Notes under the pieces: generated by a model
Seen by the model: only the letters and a program-made list of their open reading frames with translations
The model's database searches: none
What the model was told of the DNA's origin: nothing
From: Bradyrhizobium sp. WSM3983
GTDB lineage: Bacteria > Pseudomonadota > Alphaproteobacteria > Rhizobiales > Xanthobacteraceae
Assembly (NCBI RefSeq): GCF_000473045.1
Contig: NZ_AXAY01000039.1
Location: forward strand, 1 to 64,000
Direction of reading: 5' to 3'
DNA: 64,000 bases
Program-made: the position numbers and the translations under genes
Part shown: piece by piece, positions 1-8,455 of the stretch
How positions within the stretch are numbered: the first letter of the stretch is position 1
How the letters are laid out: each line of letters opens with the position of its first letter

Positions 1-789
1 GGCCAGCGCGACCGCCTGCTCGCCCATCTTGCGGCGGGTGGCCTCGTCGAGCAGCGGCGACGGTGCCTCCTCGATGATCTTCTGGTTGCGGCGCTGGATC
101 GAGCATTCGCGCTCGCCGAGATAGATGACGTTGCCGTGCTTGTCGCCCAGCACCTGGATCTCGATGTGACGGGGATCGACGATGAACTTTTCGACGAAGA
201 CGCGGTCGTCGCCGAACGAGGCTTTCGCCTCGGCCTTGGCGAGGTTGAAACCCTCGGCGACCTCAGCCTTCGAATGTGCGATGCGCATGCCCTTGCCACC
301 ACCGCCGGCGGAGGCCTTGATCATCACGGGATAGCCGATCTCGTCGGAGATCTTGACCGCGTGCTTGTCGTCCTCGATGACGCCGAGATAGCCCGGCACA
401 GTCGAGACCTTGGCTTTCGCAGCCGCCTTCTTGGATTCGATCTTGTCGCCCATCGCAGCGATCGCGCCCGGGTTCGGGCCGATGAAGACGATGCCGGCGG
501 CTTCCAGCGCGCGCGGAAACGCCTCGCGCTCGGACAGGAAGCCGTAACCGGGATGCACGGCTTCGGCGCCGGTCTTGCGGCAGGCCTCGACGATCTTCTC
601 GATCACCAGATAGCTCTCGGCCGCGGCCGGCGGGCCGATCAAAACGGCCTCGTCGGCCATCTCGACATGGAGGGCGTCGCGGTCGGCCTCGGAATAGACC
701 GCAACGGTTTGAATTCCCATCTTGCGGGCGGTCTTGATGACCCGGCAGGCGATTTCGCCGCGATTGGCGATCAGAATTTTTTTGAACAC
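1..789 (-). CDS. pccA: Propionyl-CoA carboxylase, biotin-carboxylase (alpha) subunit, 5' part only
   Basis: This is the first 263 codons of a biotin-dependent acyl-CoA carboxylase alpha subunit; the frame runs off the left edge of the window. It reads from a GTG at 789 as [16 protein letters not shown], the classic biotin-carboxylase N-terminus. The glycine-rich ATP-grasp loop ([12 protein letters not shown]) and a [13 protein letters not shown] segment follow. The family carboxylates biotin with ATP and bicarbonate and passes the carboxyl group to propionyl-CoA through PccB, giving methylmalonyl-CoA. It starts 7 bases after the pccB stop, so the two are almost certainly cotranscribed. The biotin-carrier end lies outside the window, so an acetyl-CoA or methylcrotonyl-CoA carboxylase subunit cannot be fully excluded. 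The PccB partner makes propionyl-CoA the best call. Confidence 0.93.
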   Translation of the reverse strand, partial: MFKKILIANRGEIACRVIKTARKMGIQTVAVYSEADRDALHVEMADEAVLIGPPAAAESYLVIEKIVEACRKTGAEAVHPGYGFLSEREAFPRALEAAGIVFIGPNPGAIAAMGDKIESKKAAAKAKVSTVPGYLGVIEDDKHAVKISDEIGYPVMIKASAGGGGKGMRIAHSKAEVAEGFNLAKAEAKASFGDDRVFVEKFIVDPRHIEIQVLGDKHGNVIYLGERECSIQRRNQKIIEEAPSPLLDEATRRKMGEQAVALA

Positions 790-796
790 TGCTATC

Positions 797-2326
797 TCAC
801 AACGGCAGATTATCGTGCTTTTTTGCGGGTATTTCGATCTTCTTGTCCTTCAGCATCGAAAGCGCGCGCGCGATCCGCTTCCGCGTCGAATGCGGCATGA
901 TGACGTCGTCGATGTAGCCGCGCTCGGCGGCGATGAACGGCGAGAGGAAACGGTCTTCGTATTCCTTGGTGCGCGCGGCGATCTTGTCGGGGTCGCCGAT
1001 GTCTGCACGGAAGATGATCTCGACCGCGCCCTTGGCGCCCATCACCGCGATCTGGGCGGTTGGCCAGGCGTAGTTCATGTCGGCGCCGATTTCCTTCGAC
1101 GCCATCACGTCGAAGGCGCCGCCATAGGCCTTGCGGGTAATAATCGTCACCAGCGGCACGGTGCACTGCGAGTAGGCGAACAGCAGTTTTGCGCCGTGCT
1201 TGATCAGGCCGCCATATTCTTGGCTCGTGCCCGGCAGGAAGCCCGGCACGTCGACGAAGGTGACGATCGGGATGTTGAAGGCATCGCAGAAACGAACGAA
1301 GCGCGCGGCCTTGCGTGAGGCGTCGCTGTCGAGCACGCCGGCCAGCACCATCGGCTGGTTTGCGACGAAGCCGACGGTGCGGCCGGCGATACGGCCGAAG
1401 CCGGTGACGATGTTCTTGGCAAAGCTTTCCGCGATCTCGAAAAAATCGCCCTCGTCCACGACTTTCAGGATCAGCTCCTTCATGTCGTAGGGCTTGTTCG
1501 GATTGTCGGGGATCAGCGTGTCCAGCGACATGTCGAGGCGACCGATGTCGTCGAAGCTCGGCCATTCCGGCACGCCGTCGGTGTTGTTGGACGGCAGGAA
1601 GTCGATCAGGCGCCGCATCTGCAGCAGCGTCTCGACGTCGTTTTCGAAGGCGCCGTCGGCGATCGAGGAGCGCGTGGCGTGCACCGAGGCGCCGCCGAGC
1701 TCTTCGGCGGTGACGACCTCGTTGGTCACGGTCTTCACCACGTCCGGTCCGGTGACGAACATGTAGCTGGTGTTCTTCACCATGAAGATGAAGTCGGTCA
1801 TCGCCGGCGAATAGACGTCGCCGCCGGCGCAGGGGCCCATGATCACCGAGATCTGCGGGATCACGCCCGAGGCGAGCACGTTGCGGCGGAACACGTAGGA
1901 ATAGCCGGCGAGCGCGGCGACGCCCTCCTGGATGCGGGCGCCGCCCGCGTCGTAGAGGCCGATGATGGGCGCCCGCGCCTTCATTGCCATGTCCTGGAGT
2001 TTTGTGATCTTCAGCGCATGCGTTTCCGAGAGCGAGCCACCGAACACAGTGAAGTCTTTGGCAAAGACAAAAGTCTTGCGGCCGTTGACGGTGCCCCAGC
2101 CGGTGACGACGCCGTCGCCGGGGATCTTGTTCTTCTCCATGCCGAACTCGATGGAGCGGTGCTCGACAAACATGTCGAACTCCTCGAACGATCCCTTGTC
2201 GAGCAGCAGCTCCATGCGCTCGCGCGCGGTCAGCTTGCCGCGGGCGTGCTGCGCCTCGATGCGCTTCTCCCCGCCGCCGAGCTTTGCGCAGGCACGTCTT
2301 TGTTCGAGCTCAACCAATGTCGTCAC
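797..2326 (-). CDS. pccB: Propionyl-CoA carboxylase, carboxyltransferase (beta) subunit
   Basis: Carboxyltransferase half of propionyl-CoA carboxylase. It moves CO2 from carboxybiotin to propionyl-CoA in the cytoplasm. The N-terminus has [20 protein letters not shown], the middle has the crotonase-like glycine-rich segments ([22 protein letters not shown]), and the C-terminus ends AKKHDNLPL as in PccB proteins. From the GTG at 2326 the protein is 509 residues, the usual family length of about 510, and that start aligns with family N-termini. The open frame extends to a TTG at 2371, which would add 15 residues unlike the family. It is the upstream gene of a pccB-pccA pair and lies 106 bases after biotin synthase. 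Confidence 0.95.
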   Translation of the reverse strand: MTTLVELEQRRACAKLGGGEKRIEAQHARGKLTARERMELLLDKGSFEEFDMFVEHRSIEFGMEKNKIPGDGVVTGWGTVNGRKTFVFAKDFTVFGGSLSETHALKITKLQDMAMKARAPIIGLYDAGGARIQEGVAALAGYSYVFRRNVLASGVIPQISVIMGPCAGGDVYSPAMTDFIFMVKNTSYMFVTGPDVVKTVTNEVVTAEELGGASVHATRSSIADGAFENDVETLLQMRRLIDFLPSNNTDGVPEWPSFDDIGRLDMSLDTLIPDNPNKPYDMKELILKVVDEGDFFEIAESFAKNIVTGFGRIAGRTVGFVANQPMVLAGVLDSDASRKAARFVRFCDAFNIPIVTFVDVPGFLPGTSQEYGGLIKHGAKLLFAYSQCTVPLVTIITRKAYGGAFDVMASKEIGADMNYAWPTAQIAVMGAKGAVEIIFRADIGDPDKIAARTKEYEDRFLSPFIAAERGYIDDVIMPHSTRKRIARALSMLKDKKIEIPAKKHDNLPL

Positions 2327-2432
2327 GGCAGCATCCGTCCTCGTGGTCAGGTCCGACTTGGTGTCAACCAAGAACTCATTACGGAGTGGATATCGGGCAA
2401 CAGTTTATTTCGCGGATGGTGCGACGCCTTCT

Positions 2433-3428
2433 TCAGCCCGGCTTGGAGCTCATGCCGAGCCGCCGGAGAAGACTTTCATCCCGATCGCGTTGCGGGTTCT
2501 TCGTCGTAAGCAGTACGTCGCCGATGAAGATGGAATTCGCGCCAGCCAGGAAGCACAGCGCCTGCAGCTCATCGGTCATATATTGTCGTCCGGCCGACAG
2601 CCGGACCACGGCGCGCGGCATCAAAATGCGAGCGACCGCAACCAGTCGCGCCACCTCGATCGGATCGGGACGCGCTGCGGTATCCGCAACCGGTACCCCC
2701 TTGACCTCGTTCCAGAGGTTTATCGGTACGCTTTCGGGATGGACCGGCAGATTGGCAAGCAAGACGAGCATGCCGAGCCGATCTTCGATTCCCTCCCCCA
2801 TTCCGATGATGCCGCCCGCACAGACGCTGATGCCGGCGTGGCGTACATGCGTCAGCGTGTCTAGGCGGTCCTGCAGGGTACGCGTTGTGATGATCTTGTC
2901 GTAGAACTCGGGTGACGTGTCGACGTTGTGATTGTAAAAGTCGAGGCCGGCCGCGGCGAGCCGTTCGGCCTGTTCGAACGTCAGCATACCGAGCGTGACG
3001 CAAGTTTCGAGGCCCAGCCCCTTCACTTTGGCGACCATATCGCAAACGCGATCAAGCTCCCGGTCTTTCGGGCTACGCCATGCGGCGGCCATGCAGAATC
3101 GGGTCGCACCGGCGTCTTTGGCACGCTCCGCGGCAGCGATTACGTCAGCCTGATCCAATAAGCGAGTTGCACCGACGCCAGTATCGTAGCGCGCGCTTTG
3201 CGAACAATATCCGCAATCCTCAGGACAACCGCCGGTCTTGATGCTGAGCAAGCTTGCGAACTCAATGGTGTTGGGATCAAAGTTGCTGCGGTGAGTGCTC
3301 TGGGCACGGAGAACAAGATCGGAAAACGGAAGATTGTAGATCGACTCGGCCTCGGGGCGGGTCCATTGGTGACGAACCGCCTCCGTCGGGGCGGCGTCAG
3401 CTTGATCGGTTTGGTCAATCACGCTCAT
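2433..3428 (-). CDS. bioB: Biotin synthase (radical SAM)
   Basis: Converts dethiobiotin to biotin by sulfur insertion, using S-adenosylmethionine and two iron-sulfur clusters. The radical-SAM motif CPEDCGYC is present, with cysteines at about residues 68, 72 and 75 counted from the ATG at 3428. It is followed by the BioB-typical [16 protein letters not shown] and SAGRQYM segments. The frame is also open from an ATG at 3455 and a GTG at 3464. I chose 3428 because the first dozen residues of the longer forms are not family-like. The gene is upstream of and codirectional with pccB-pccA, so cofactor synthesis sits beside a biotin-requiring enzyme. No BioR-like box is evident upstream. Confidence 0.94.
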   Translation of the reverse strand: MSVIDQTDQADAAPTEAVRHQWTRPEAESIYNLPFSDLVLRAQSTHRSNFDPNTIEFASLLSIKTGGCPEDCGYCSQSARYDTGVGATRLLDQADVIAAAERAKDAGATRFCMAAAWRSPKDRELDRVCDMVAKVKGLGLETCVTLGMLTFEQAERLAAAGLDFYNHNVDTSPEFYDKIITTRTLQDRLDTLTHVRHAGISVCAGGIIGMGEGIEDRLGMLVLLANLPVHPESVPINLWNEVKGVPVADTAARPDPIEVARLVAVARILMPRAVVRLSAGRQYMTDELQALCFLAGANSIFIGDVLLTTKNPQRDRDESLLRRLGMSSKPG

Positions 3429-3676
3429 AATAACCTGTCTTGTCGGCGCCGCCATTGATCCCACGAGCGAACCGCGGCCTGCGCGATCACTGTCCCAAAG
3501 CCTCGCAAGTAGGCTCTACCGACGGACAGATTCCTCCGGCGGTCACAAGCTTCTGTAATTTCGAAGTGAGGCGGCCGCGGGCAGTTCCCCGCGTCGGCCG
3601 GAGGCTTTACGACCTTTGCACCTCACTCTGATGTATGCAAAGTTAGCAAATCAGTGGCCGCAGGAGGACTAAATAA
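3429..3676. other. Intergenic region between divergent bioB and the RamB/PrpR-like regulator
   Basis: 248 bases between divergent genes. The half next to the regulator holds the ACTTTGCA-type sites and the Shine-Dalgarno of a leader peptide, annotated separately. I see no other gene in it. Confidence 0.5.
3614..3650. promoter_or_regulatory. Two ACTTTGCA-like sites, putative operator of the RamB/PrpR-like regulator
   Basis: Plus-strand CTTTGCA lies at 3614-3620. TATGCAAAGTTAGCAAA lies at 3634-3650, which contains AACTTTGCA on the minus strand (3636-3644). As I recall, actinobacterial RamB and PrpR, the best-studied relatives of the downstream protein, bind ACTTTGCAAA or TTTGCAAA. A third copy overlaps the regulator start. 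Autoregulation is inferred. Confidence 0.5.
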
Positions 3677-3727
3677 GTGCTCATTATTGCTGATAGCGCT
3701 GCAGTTTTTGTAAAGTTTGCAAAGTGA
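3677..3727 (+). CDS. 16-codon leader peptide coupled to the regulator start
   Basis: A GTG at 3677 sits 9 bases after a near-perfect Shine-Dalgarno, AGGAGG (3662-3667). It opens a 16-codon frame (VLIIADSAAVFVKFAK) whose TGA stop (3725-3727) overlaps the GTG start of the regulator (3724-3726) in a GTGA junction. The regulator has no Shine-Dalgarno of its own at the normal distance, so ribosomes finishing this frame could restart on it. Coupling is inferred. The peptide matches nothing I know and is probably a translational device rather than a functional product. Confidence 0.45.
   Translation: MLIIADSAAVFVKFAK
3712..3725. promoter_or_regulatory. TTTGCAAA operator-like site abutting the regulator start codon
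   Basis: AAAGTTTGCAAAGT contains a perfect TTTGCAAA palindrome (3716-3723). On the minus strand it reads ACTTTGCAAA, the core of the RamB site as I recall it. It ends at the first base of the GTG start codon, inside the leader-peptide frame, so a bound regulator could block elongation into its own gene. Confidence 0.5.
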
Positions 3728-5178
3728 CGAAGCATCACAAGATCTTTGCGGGCGACCGCCTGCGGCGGCTGCGCGAGCAACGCGGGACGACACAAGCGGA
3801 GCTCGCAGACGCTCTTGGCATTTCGGCAGGCTATCTGAGCCAAATGGAAGGGGATCAGAGGCCGATCACGCGCAAGTTGCTCATGCGGCTCAGCCGCCTA
3901 CTCGGCATTGAACCGAACTATTTCGCAGCTGATGACGACTTGCGTCTCGCAAGCGAACTCCGTGAAACCGCTAGCGACCCGCTGTTCGGGTCGGCCATCT
4001 CGGCGGACGAGGCGAGCGCGGCCGTTCGGGTCGCCCCCGACATCGCGCAGCGCTTTCTCCATCTTTATCGCGGTTATCTTGCGCTCGAGGAAGAGCATCG
4101 TTCGCTGCAAACGCGCGTCACACAGAACGATGTGGGTGCCGCGAGCCGCTTTCCCTACGATGAGGTCCGGGATTGGGTGCAGTCGAAACGAAACTATTTC
4201 GATGCGCTAGACCGCGCTGCCGAAAAACTCGCAGGAGCAAGAAGCTTCCATCCCGAGAATCGCAGCGAAGACTTCATCAGATATCTGCGCGACGCATACG
4301 GGATCCGAACGGAGCAAGCTCCGGAGGATCTCGGCAAAGGCATGATCTGGCGGCTCGATAACAGCGCCAAGACGCTCTTTCTGTCCGAGGATGCCCCGGC
4401 AGAAAGTCGACTGTTCTGGATCGCTCACGTCATCGGCCTCCTGGAGCAGCGAGACAGCATCGAGCGCCAGATCAAACAGGCCCGATTGAGCAACGAGGAA
4501 GCCGCATCGCTGGCACGTGTCGCCCTCGCCAATTACTTTGCGGGCGCTCTGGTCATGCCCTACGAAGCATTCCTCGCCACCGCGCGCGAAGTTCGGTACG
4601 ACATCGAACGCCTTCAGCGACGCTTCGGCACGAGCTTCGAACAGGTCTGCCATCGCCTAAGCACGCTTCAACGTCGGAACTCTCCCGGAATTCCGTTCTA
4701 CTTCTTGAAGATCGACATCGCCGGAAACGTGCTAAAGCGGAGCAGCGCTACCCGATTCCAGTTCGCCCGCTTCGGAGGTCCCTGCCCCCTTTGGAACGTG
4801 CACCAGTCGTTTTCGCATCCTGGTCGCATCCTGGTCCAGCTGGCCGCCACGCCGGATGGGACGAGGTATCTTTCCGTAGCCCGGACCGTGAGCCTCTCGG
4901 CAGGCTCCTATCTTAGCCGTCCGCGCGCCGTCGCGGTCGGACTCGGATGCGAAATTGCCTATGCAAACGAGACGGTCTACGCGAAAGGCCTGAACCTGGA
5001 CGACCTCGATGCGACCGATCCTATCGGCCCAGGATGCAGAGCCTGCGAGCGTAGAGATTGTCGTCACCGGGCGTTGCCGCCGATCGGACATCCGCTTGAC
5101 GTCGGCACAATCGAAAGAGGAGTCGTCCCGTACCAAATCGACGCCAAAATTCCACGAACCAGCGACAGCAGCAGATGA
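3724..5178 (+). CDS. Short-chain fatty acyl XRE-family regulator (RamB/PrpR-like)
   Basis: 484-residue regulator with an XRE helix-turn-helix at residues about 8-60 (GDRLRRLREQRGTTQAELAD through YLSQMEGDQRPIT). A long middle region follows that resembles the IrrE/M78 metallopeptidase-like fold. The C-terminal domain carries a cysteine cluster (GPGCRACERRDCRHR), typical of regulators of acetate and propionate use. The start must be the GTG at 3724: a TAG lies in frame at 3694-3696 and no other start codon falls between. Its neighbours, propionyl-CoA carboxylase and biotin synthase on the opposite strand, fit a role in propionyl-CoA metabolism. The effector and targets are not shown by the sequence. 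Translation appears coupled to an upstream leader peptide. Confidence 0.88.
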   Translation: MTKHHKIFAGDRLRRLREQRGTTQAELADALGISAGYLSQMEGDQRPITRKLLMRLSRLLGIEPNYFAADDDLRLASELRETASDPLFGSAISADEASAAVRVAPDIAQRFLHLYRGYLALEEEHRSLQTRVTQNDVGAASRFPYDEVRDWVQSKRNYFDALDRAAEKLAGARSFHPENRSEDFIRYLRDAYGIRTEQAPEDLGKGMIWRLDNSAKTLFLSEDAPAESRLFWIAHVIGLLEQRDSIERQIKQARLSNEEAASLARVALANYFAGALVMPYEAFLATAREVRYDIERLQRRFGTSFEQVCHRLSTLQRRNSPGIPFYFLKIDIAGNVLKRSSATRFQFARFGGPCPLWNVHQSFSHPGRILVQLAATPDGTRYLSVARTVSLSAGSYLSRPRAVAVGLGCEIAYANETVYAKGLNLDDLDATDPIGPGCRACERRDCRHRALPPIGHPLDVGTIERGVVPYQIDAKIPRTSDSSR

Positions 5179-5230
5179 CAGCGCGGGCGCGGACCCAGCA
5201 ATAGCTTGCCAATGGGCAATCCTCGGCGGG

Positions 5231-5347
5231 ATGACAGTTCTGGACTTTCAGCAAGCCTCTGCGGATTTCGTCGCCGCTCGGTTGCGCGGGGCTGCCAGCG
5301 AGTGTATTCCCGTGATCGAGTTCAAAGGCAAGCGCAAGACGAACTAA
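5231..5347 (+). CDS. Possible 38-residue small protein, unknown
   Basis: An ATG at 5231 opens 38 codons (MTVLDFQQASADFVAARLRG at the start, ending FKGKRKTN). The protein-like composition has an amphipathic helical first half and a basic tail. The Shine-Dalgarno is poor (GGCGGG directly before the ATG), and I recognise no family. It lies between the XRE regulator and the LysE gene. It could be chance. Confidence 0.25.
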   Translation: MTVLDFQQASADFVAARLRGAASECIPVIEFKGKRKTN

Positions 5348-5472
5348 CCCTGCCGGAGAGGCCCGCCGGCCCTTGCAGAAGGCGAGCAGGCTCGGGGTCC
5401 TGAAGTGGGCCCGCCTTATCCCAACGCAGACCTTGAGCCGAGGCGCTCCGGACCGCAACGAAAGGCAAAGCC

Positions 5473-6099
5473 ATGTTCGCATACCAGACGATCCTCCTGT
5501 TCTTGGCGGCTGCGCTGATTGTCGCAATCACCCCAGGACCAGGCATCTTCTATATTGTCGCGCGAACACTTGCGGGTGGCAGAGAGGAAGGTTTGGCCTC
5601 GAGCGTCGGTCTGGGTCTCGGTGGACTTGTGCACGTACTGGCTGACGCCGTCGGCCTCTCTGCCCTCGTCATGGCGAGCGCGGAAGCTTTCACTTTACTG
5701 AAGATCTTGGGAGGCCTGTATCTCGTTTGGCTGGGGATTAAGACATGGCGCGAAGCACGTATCATCGAGCCGTCCGACGTTCACACCACTGGAGCGCCCC
5801 GGGCCTTTCGCGAGGGCATCGTCGTCGAGGCGTTGAACCCCAAGACGGCCGCGTTCTTTCTCGCGTTCATCCCGCAGTTCATCGACCCATCCGCGAACGT
5901 CGCCGCCCAGTTCATCGTGCTGGGGCTGATCTCGGTTGCACTCAACACGAGCGTAGACCTGATTGTGACCTATTGGGCTGCGAAGGCGCGGGACGGGTTT
6001 GCGAAGCGGCCATCATTCATCGTCAAGACCCGACAGGCCTCGGGCGCTGTCATGTGCGGGCTGGGAGCAACGCTACTCTTCGCACGTCGCGCGAGTTAA
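5473..6099 (+). CDS. LysE/RhtB-family amino acid exporter
   Basis: 208-residue inner-membrane exporter. The LysE/RhtB signature ITPGPGIFYIVART is at about residues 18-31 and is followed by GLGLGGLVHVLADAVGL. A later NPKTAAFFLAFIPQFID segment is also diagnostic. About six hydrophobic helices are evident, and the length matches the family (about 205). Members export amino acids, homoserine lactones or similar small compounds by proton exchange; the substrate here is unknown. It converges on a GST gene, with a small hairpin between them. Confidence 0.88.
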   Translation: MFAYQTILLFLAAALIVAITPGPGIFYIVARTLAGGREEGLASSVGLGLGGLVHVLADAVGLSALVMASAEAFTLLKILGGLYLVWLGIKTWREARIIEPSDVHTTGAPRAFREGIVVEALNPKTAAFFLAFIPQFIDPSANVAAQFIVLGLISVALNTSVDLIVTYWAAKARDGFAKRPSFIVKTRQASGAVMCGLGATLLFARRAS

Positions 6100-6114
6100 C
6101 GATCGGCAAGCACA

Positions 6115-6131
6115 CACCGCCAACGGCGGTG
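6115..6131. terminator. Short hairpin between convergent genes
   Basis: CACCGCC (6115-6121), loop AAC, GGCGGTG (6125-6131). It is a strong 7-bp stem between the lysE stop and the converging GST gene. No U-tract follows on either strand, so it may be only a weak or Rho-assisted terminator. Confidence 0.3.
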
Positions 6132-6158
6132 CCGCACCTGGTACGGCCTAGAGATGCT

Positions 6159-6824
6159 TCATTTCGTCTTGTCGGCCATTTCGACCGTCGCAAAATTAAG
6201 ATCGGCGCGCCCCGGAAATAGGGGTTGATAGCCGGGCAGCCTTTCTATTCGCGCAAGCCAAGGCAGGACGTTTTGAAACGTCTCCAAATCAATCCCGCCC
6301 ATACTTGCAAGGCGCGTGTACGGATAAAGGGCCACATCGGCGATACTCGGATGAGTTTGCGTAGCGACCCAGCCAGATGAGCCTTGCCTTGCGAGTTGCT
6401 CGTCCAACAGGCGCAACGCATGCTCTGCTTCGACCTTGAAACGAACCATGTCTTCGTCTCCAGCTTCGCGGTCACGGCGAAGGCTTAAGTGTAATCGCAG
6501 TTGCGCCAATGGATGCATGTGCTGTGATTGCTCGAACGACAACCACATCAAGACATATGCCTGATCAAGAGCGGTGATCGGCCACCACGGCGTTCCGTGA
6601 GCCAGAAACTGCAAGATGGCAATAGATTCGCCGATGGTGCGCCCATCCTCGAGCTCCAAGACCGGCACCATGCCGAGTGGACTACGTTTGAGAAACTCCG
6701 CATCGCCGAGGTTGCCTCGGTCGATCGACAACGTAACCCTTTGCAGGGGTTTATTGAGGAGCCTGGCGAGAAGTCGGACCTTCCAGGCATTCCCCGATCG
6801 CTGCGTATCGTAAAGCTTCATCAT
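6159..6824 (-). CDS. Glutathione S-transferase family protein
   Basis: 221-residue cytoplasmic GST. The N-terminal thioredoxin-like half begins MMKLYDTQRSGNAWKVRL and contains the glutathione-binding GMVPVLELEDGRTIGESIAI segment with its cis-Pro (VPVLE). The helical C-terminal domain has SIADVALYPY, the family folding motif. These enzymes conjugate glutathione to electrophiles or act as isomerases; no substrate can be named. A Ser in the early SGNAWKV segment is the likely catalytic residue. It lies 20 bases downstream of a codirectional XRE-cupin regulator and may share its transcript. Confidence 0.88.
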   Translation of the reverse strand: MMKLYDTQRSGNAWKVRLLARLLNKPLQRVTLSIDRGNLGDAEFLKRSPLGMVPVLELEDGRTIGESIAILQFLAHGTPWWPITALDQAYVLMWLSFEQSQHMHPLAQLRLHLSLRRDREAGDEDMVRFKVEAEHALRLLDEQLARQGSSGWVATQTHPSIADVALYPYTRLASMGGIDLETFQNVLPWLARIERLPGYQPLFPGRADLNFATVEMADKTK

Positions 6825-6844
6825 TCTGCACCACGCCCCGACAC

Positions 6845-7378
6845 TCAGGTCTCTTTTGTGGCGATCACCACCAACGCGGACGCGGCCTCCGACGAGAGAG
6901 CAGTTAGCTTATGAGGAATCGTTGAATCGAATTGCACGCAGTCGCCCGGATAAAGAGCTTCCTTTCGGTTTCCGATAAGAATCTCGATCTTCCCGGTCAG
7001 GATGAAAAGGATTTCCTCGCCTTCATGATGACTCATGATCCGGCCCCGTTTTGCCGTTTTCGTGGGTCGAACAATGAAGGCGCGCATGATGCGATCCGGT
7101 GCCAGCCCGGCGACCAGTGACAAATATGTCGTGGCATCTCCTGGCTTGCCGTTCTCTGCTCGCACGATGGCGACCGGATCCTTGTCGTCCTGTTGTCCGT
7201 ACAGCCGGTCAAGGGACGTACCCAGTGCTTCAGCTATCTTGAGCGCTGAACCAATCGAGGGCGACGAGAGACCGCGCTCCAGCTTGGACAGGTAGCTTCT
7301 TGTCAGCCCGGAATCGGCCGCAAGTTGCTCGAGGGTCATCCCGCTTTGGACGCGGAGGAATTTCAGGTTAAGGGTCAT
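6845..7378 (-). CDS. XRE-family regulator with C-terminal cupin
   Basis: 177 residues from the ATG at 7378. The N-terminal HTH is LKFLRVQSGMTLEQLAADSG followed by TRSYLSKLERGLSSPSIGSA. The C-terminal single cupin has SHHEGEEILFILTGKIEIL and a LYPGDCVQFDSTIPHKL hairpin. HTH-cupin proteins usually bind small organic ligands and control nearby catabolic genes. The frame extends 9 residues upstream (to 7405), but MTLNLKFLRVQ is the normal family start. It is codirectional with the downstream GST. No convincing palindromic operator was found in the 126 bases upstream. Confidence 0.85.
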   Translation of the reverse strand: MTLNLKFLRVQSGMTLEQLAADSGLTRSYLSKLERGLSSPSIGSALKIAEALGTSLDRLYGQQDDKDPVAIVRAENGKPGDATTYLSLVAGLAPDRIMRAFIVRPTKTAKRGRIMSHHEGEEILFILTGKIEILIGNRKEALYPGDCVQFDSTIPHKLTALSSEAASALVVIATKET

Positions 7379-7504
7379 ATCAATCGAATCAGCAGAATGG
7401 AGCATGCGATACGCTCGACCCCAATCTGTGTGATATTGTGCCGCAGATCAACACTGCCCCGGGCTGGGGCTGGGGCCGGGATCGGCATCACCATCCGAGG
7501 CCAA

Positions 7505-8455
7505 TCAGAGGTCCAACACCAGTTTGGGCCCGGCGCAATCGCCTACGCAGACGATGAGCTCGCTTTGCCGCTCGGCTGGCGAAAGGACACGATCCCTGTG
7601 GATAGGAGGCCCTTCAATCCACCGCGTCCGGCAGGCTCCGCAGATGCCACCCCCGCACGAGACCGCCACATCGATGCCCAACGCCTCGAGCGTTCCGAGC
7701 AAGCCGACCTCGGGCACAACCGTTGCCACTTTCTTGCTCTCTCGCAGAACGAGTTCATAGGGTGGCACGTCACTCTGGGCGACCCGTTTCGGCGGGGTGA
7801 ACATCTCGATGTGCTTGCGCTCGTCCGGCCAGCCTTCCACGGCGCCTTCGAAATCCCTGAGCATAGGCTCCGGCCCGCAGCAGGCCGCAAAGCCGCTGCC
7901 GGCGAACTCCTGAACTAGCTCGGCAATCGCGGGCTTCGGCTGCATGGCCGTGTCGTACAGCCGAACGCGACCGGCCTCGATTGCGGGCGAGATCATGTCG
8001 GAGAGGACCGGCCACCCGCGACTTGTCCAATGCAGTCTATAGTTCGTGCGTCTGCGTCGCTCGAGGTGCCGGATCGCAGAGATGAATGGCGTCACGCCGA
8101 TGCCACCCGCCACGAACACGTTCATTTCGTCCGGATTCAGTGCGATGCCGCCCCGCGGCAGGGAGACGCCGAAAGAGTCGCCGACACGTACCCGATCATG
8201 CAGGAAATTTGAGCCGCCGCGGCCGTCGCGCTCCCGCTTAACTGCTATGACATAGCGTGTGTTGTCTTCGGGCTCGTTGCAAAGCGAATAGGTACGGACC
8301 AGGCCAGGTTGCAGGTGCACATCAAGATGCGCGCCGGGCTTGAAAGGAGGCAGCTCCCAACCGTCCTGATCCGTCAGCGTGAAGCGCTTGGTCTCATTGC
8401 CGAGATCCTCGACCCGCGAAACGACGGTCGAGACAGTTTTGATCGGCTTAGCCAT
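7505..8455 (-). CDS. Ferredoxin-NAD(P)H reductase with C-terminal 2Fe-2S domain (PDR/VanB type)
   Basis: 316 residues in the phthalate-dioxygenase-reductase/VanB arrangement. A flavin-binding barrel (RTYSLCNEP) comes first, then a nucleotide-binding domain (VFVAGGIGVTPFISAI and CCGPEPML). A plant-type ferredoxin domain comes last, with cysteines in CGGGICGAC and a fourth in LIVCVGDC. Such proteins carry electrons from NAD(P)H to an oxygenase or other redox partner. No Rieske oxygenase lies beside it. Its start overlaps the stop of the MOSC gene (TAATG at 8453-8457), so the MOSC protein is the likely partner. Confidence 0.9.
   Translation of the reverse strand: MAKPIKTVSTVVSRVEDLGNETKRFTLTDQDGWELPPFKPGAHLDVHLQPGLVRTYSLCNEPEDNTRYVIAVKRERDGRGGSNFLHDRVRVGDSFGVSLPRGGIALNPDEMNVFVAGGIGVTPFISAIRHLERRRRTNYRLHWTSRGWPVLSDMISPAIEAGRVRLYDTAMQPKPAIAELVQEFAGSGFAACCGPEPMLRDFEGAVEGWPDERKHIEMFTPPKRVAQSDVPPYELVLRESKKVATVVPEVGLLGTLEALGIDVAVSCGGGICGACRTRWIEGPPIHRDRVLSPAERQSELIVCVGDCAGPKLVLDL

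Noticed and set aside
797-1565. Long plus- and minus-strand frames opposite pccB and in other genes
   Set aside because: They are frame shadows in high-GC coding DNA with Arg/Pro/Ala-rich translations and no family features.
7461-7490. GGGCTGGGG-type repeat before the HTH-cupin gene at 7378
   Set aside because: It is a short GC-rich run without symmetry or further copies, so probably chance.
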